From positions 1 to 9,719 of the forward strand of contig CAUZEA010000159.1 of assembly GCA_963578605.1 (NCBI GenBank): 9,719 nt of DNA, in the 5' to 3' direction. This document shows, in pieces, positions 7,776 through 9,719 of this stretch. This stretch comes from JAKVCB01 sp963578605 (lineage in GTDB: Bacteria; Planctomycetota; Planctomycetia; Pirellulales; Lacipirellulaceae). Below the pieces are notes generated by a model that did no database searches, was not told the origin of the DNA, and worked only from the letters and a program-made list of their open reading frames with translations. Position 1 is the stretch's first letter. Every line of letters begins with the position of its first letter. The translations under genes and the position numbers were made by a program.

Positions 7776-7796
7776 GCGTGGCCGGGAAGGCCACGC
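7776..7796 (+). terminator. Strong hairpin after the DUF1501 stop codon (terminator or REP-like element)
   Basis: A perfect 8-bp stem, GCGTGGCC (7776-7783) with GGCCACGC (7789-7796), encloses a GGGAA loop and begins 11 nt after the stop codon. No T-run follows on either strand, so it is not a canonical intrinsic terminator. It may still end or stabilise the operon transcript, or belong to a dispersed palindromic family. The structure is seen; the function is inferred. Confidence 0.45.
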
Positions 7797-8243
7797 CCAA
7801 TGTCGCCTCATCGCAAATGCCTTGGTGCGGGACGGAAGTGTTCGTATCGGACTCGAAGGCAACTCTTTACCTGCCAGCTGGCACCATGGCATCGAGCAAC
7901 GGCATTTTGCTCAAAAAATCGGTCCAAATGACATGGCACAGCCTCTCGTTACATTCTCCCAGTCGTCAAGAGGCAAATACCGATCTCCCCACTGCGAGCG
8001 CAGCACCCTACAACGATCTTCGGTGAGCTATTGCGCGATCATCCCAGACTTATTTGGGTACCTCTTGCTCGTTTTGACCGATAAACTAGGCACCACGCGG
8101 TACCTCGAGAAATTGATTTGTTTATCTTTACTGAATTTGTCGCTGCCTCTCATTGCGTACCACCTCCAAGTCACTAACCGGGGACACCACACGCACATCC
8201 ACGTGTAAGGATAAGCCTCTGCGTTAAAAAGGTTTTTCAATTC
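7797..8243. other. Intergenic region without a convincing gene
   Basis: These 447 bases lie between the operon hairpin and the permease start. The only long open frame (7822-8208, TTG start) has no recognisable domain and a protein sequence that reads as random. The right half becomes AT-rich and probably carries the permease promoter, but I found no well-spaced -35/-10 pair. No tRNA-like or repeat structure was found here. Confidence 0.5.
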
Positions 8244-9449
8244 ATGCGACAGACAAGAAAAGAGATCTCCCTACTTGGTTGTATGCTCTTGGTCACCGGC
8301 AATGTTCTCGGTGTGGGTGTGCTGGCTCTGCCAATCAAAGCAGGCCTGGGCGGCTTTTTTCCCGCACTGGCGGGCATCATCTTAATTTGGGCCATCATGC
8401 TCGTTTCCGCATTTGTCATCGCCAAACGACTGCCCACAAGTGCTACAACTTTTGATATTCCGAGCTTCTACCGCAAGGAACTTGGCCCCATCGGCCAGTG
8501 GGTGGCGACCATTTTTAATCTCGTGCTGCTCTACGGTGTTCTGGTTGCTTATTTAAGTGGTTTCTCACAAATCCTGATTCACCTCTTTGGCGCTACCCAA
8601 TATCAAATAGCAATCATTCTCGGCTATTTCCTCTTCACGGCGGGGCTTATCCTTGGCACGAAGAATTTATTGCAACGTTGGAACCCATTGCTGATGTTGG
8701 CCATATTTATCTGTTTTATTATTCTCGCCATTTCGGGGATGGGACATTTCAACGCACCGCTGCTTCTAAACTCCAACTGGAAATATCTGCCTTTCGGGCT
8801 GCCAATTGCTGTCTCGGCTTTCCATTTTCACAACATCATTCCAACCCTAAGCCGGAACCTGAAACATGACCAAGGTAAAATCCGCCTCGCCATCGCGAGC
8901 GGTGTCGGCATCGGCCTCATCATCAACCTCATTTGGGTCACCATCGTCCTCGCAACATTGCCCGAACACGGTGGCATAAACAGTCTTTTTTCTGCATACC
9001 ACCAAAGCATTCCCGCCACGGTCCCAATGGCCGACGTGCTGCATTCGTCAGTGTTTTTGATCTCGAGCCTCATCTTCGCGCTGCTTTCCATTACCGCATC
9101 CTTCATCGCCAACGGTCTTGGCTTGTTTGGTTTTATGCGAGACTTGTGTGCATGTTACTTAAACACGTCGCGTACTCTTGCCGTTGCGACCCTAACGTTT
9201 GTTCCGCCACTCGTAGTTACTTTAACTTATCCGCGCATCTTTCTCGACGCCCTGGACGGCGTCGGTGGCCTCGGCGAAACTGTACTTTTTATCATCTTAC
9301 CGAGTTTTGTTCTGCTGAAAATCCTTCGCCATCGTGGCAACACCCTACGCGTTGTTGCCTTGATTATGATGCTGGTGGGAATATTTATTATGCTCTTTAC
9401 CAGTGCAGAATTAATGGGATGGATCGATTTATGGTTCCACCTGGGCTAG
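8244..9449 (+). CDS. Aromatic amino acid permease, TyrP/Mtr (HAAAP) family
   Basis: The 401-residue protein matches the usual length of about 400-415 for proton-coupled tyrosine/tryptophan permeases. The N-terminal helix carries TGNVLGVGVLALPI (18-31), equivalent to the family's G-T-T-I-G-A-G-M-L-A-L-P helix-1 signature. FHFHNIIPTLSRNL (193-206) corresponds to the conserved F-H-G-x-I-P region. I count 11 hydrophobic segments, near 9-31, 38-60, 84-107, 118-138, 147-165, 181-200, 214-238, 267-293, 310-329, 343-360 and 368-389, as expected for the family. The ATG at 8244 has only AAAAGG at 8227-8232 as a weak ribosome site. It would import tyrosine, tryptophan or phenylalanine across the inner membrane; the substrate cannot be decided here, so no symbol is given. 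Its Ile/Phe-rich, AT-richer coding differs from the neighbours and may point to transfer. Confidence 0.88.
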   Translation: MRQTRKEISLLGCMLLVTGNVLGVGVLALPIKAGLGGFFPALAGIILIWAIMLVSAFVIAKRLPTSATTFDIPSFYRKELGPIGQWVATIFNLVLLYGVLVAYLSGFSQILIHLFGATQYQIAIILGYFLFTAGLILGTKNLLQRWNPLLMLAIFICFIILAISGMGHFNAPLLLNSNWKYLPFGLPIAVSAFHFHNIIPTLSRNLKHDQGKIRLAIASGVGIGLIINLIWVTIVLATLPEHGGINSLFSAYHQSIPATVPMADVLHSSVFLISSLIFALLSITASFIANGLGLFGFMRDLCACYLNTSRTLAVATLTFVPPLVVTLTYPRIFLDALDGVGGLGETVLFIILPSFVLLKILRHRGNTLRVVALIMMLVGIFIMLFTSAELMGWIDLWFHLG

Positions 9450-9452
9450 ACA

Positions 9453-9542
9453 TAATACCTCAATGCATAAAAGGCCCCTTCCACATACCTCAATGCATAA
9501 AAGGCTCCTTCCACATACCTCAATGCATAAAAGGCTCCTTCC
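9453..9542. repeat. Tandem array of a 30-bp unit, three copies
   Basis: Copies lie at 9453-9482, 9483-9512 and 9513-9542, directly abutting, starting 3 nt after the permease stop. The unit opens with acatacctca, contains atgcataaaa and closes with ggctccttcc. Copies 2 and 3 are identical; copy 1 differs at its first two bases and by one C for T. There are no spacers, so this is not CRISPR. The near identity points to recent slippage or duplication. It forms the 3' untranslated part of the permease transcript if transcription continues. Confidence 0.93.
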
Positions 9543-9544
9543 AC

Positions 9545-9574
9545 TTGACTTTCCGGCGTACCAGCGGTTAAAAT
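9545..9574 (+). promoter_or_regulatory. Sigma70-like promoter between the two tandem arrays
   Basis: TTGACT at 9545-9550 and TAAAAT at 9569-9574 each match the consensus at five of six positions and are 18 bp apart. Predicted transcription would start near 9581 and run rightward through the 21-bp array. It begins only 2 bp after the last 30-bp unit, so that array sits where upstream regulatory sites would lie. This is the best promoter match I found in the window. Confidence 0.5.
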
Positions 9575-9625
9575 CATGTTAGTTGTCTTTTCGACGGAAA
9601 ATCGGTCGTTGCAGAGTTGAACATG

Positions 9626-9719
9626 CGCCAGCCAGGAATTCAAAGTCGCCAGCCAGGAATTCAAAGTCGCCAGCCAGGAATTCAAAGTCGCCAGCCAGGA
9701 ATTCAAAGTCGCCAGCCAG
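9626..9719. repeat. Tandem array of a 21-bp unit, four full copies plus a partial, reaching the window edge
   Basis: Identical copies lie at 9626-9646, 9647-9667, 9668-9688 and 9689-9709, with the first 10 bases of a fifth at 9710-9719. The unit opens with cgccagccagg and ends with ttcaaagt, and each carries GAATTC. No base differs between copies, so the array is very young or kept uniform. The right end lies outside the window, so the true copy number is unknown. The unit is open in five of six frames, so coding capacity here means little by itself. Confidence 0.95.

Noticed and set aside
7822..8208. 128-residue + strand frame in the gap before the permease
   Set aside because: TTG start, no ribosome site, no domain, and a composition that looks random. 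An overlapping minus-strand frame (8028-8240) is no better.
9453..9542. Replication iterons
   Set aside because: Three 30-bp copies downstream of a permease, with no rep-like gene or DnaA-box cluster seen nearby. Nothing supports an origin.
9446..9706. Minus-strand frame of 86 residues with NSWLATL and VEGAFYALRY repeats
   Set aside because: It is only the reverse reading of both tandem arrays. The 21-bp unit is open in five of six frames and the 30-bp unit in four, so openness is uninformative. Its TTG start lies inside a repeat copy and no ribosome site is visible. It also runs against the promoter at 9545-9574.
9453..9719. CRISPR array
   Set aside because: Units abut directly with no unique spacers, there are two different unit types, and no cas genes are present.

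Overview
The window looks like a piece of a planctomycete chromosome, most likely Pirellulales. The pointers are PEP-CTERM surface proteins with a dockerin-like calcium loop, and a DUF1549/DUF1553 protein paired with a Tat-exported DUF1501 protein, a pairing typical of planctomycetes. This is judged by eye from motifs; no database search was possible. All five protein-coding genes I support are on the + strand.

Layout. (1) Positions 3-374 hold the C-terminal end of a PEP-CTERM protein cut by the window edge. (2) Positions 622-3924 hold one 1100-residue open frame that reads as two paralogous secreted PEP-CTERM proteins joined head to tail, with a complete PEP-CTERM tail and a second export signal in the middle. 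The C-terminal half of the second unit is a close, gap-free copy of the partial gene at 3-374, 3583 bp away, which suggests tandem duplication. (3) Positions 4118-6301 and 6304-7764 form a two-gene operon, DUF1549/DUF1553 followed 2 nt later by DUF1501, with a strong hairpin just after it. (4) Positions 7765-8243 show no convincing gene. (5) Positions 8244-9449 encode an 11-helix aromatic amino acid permease (TyrP/Mtr type) that looks more AT-rich than its neighbours and functionally unrelated to them. (6) From 9453 to the window end lie two different tandem arrays, 30 bp x 3 and 21 bp x more than 4, with a good sigma70-like promoter between them pointing into the second array.

The PEP-CTERM proteins would be exported by Sec and handled by an exosortase encoded elsewhere. 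The DUF1549/DUF1553-DUF1501 pair is also exported, so the first 7.8 kb is devoted to the cell envelope and exterior, while the permease serves the inner membrane. No classical defence system, CRISPR array, transposase or RNA gene was recognised. The least explained parts are the polyprotein-like fusion and the promoter-plus-repeat block at the right edge.
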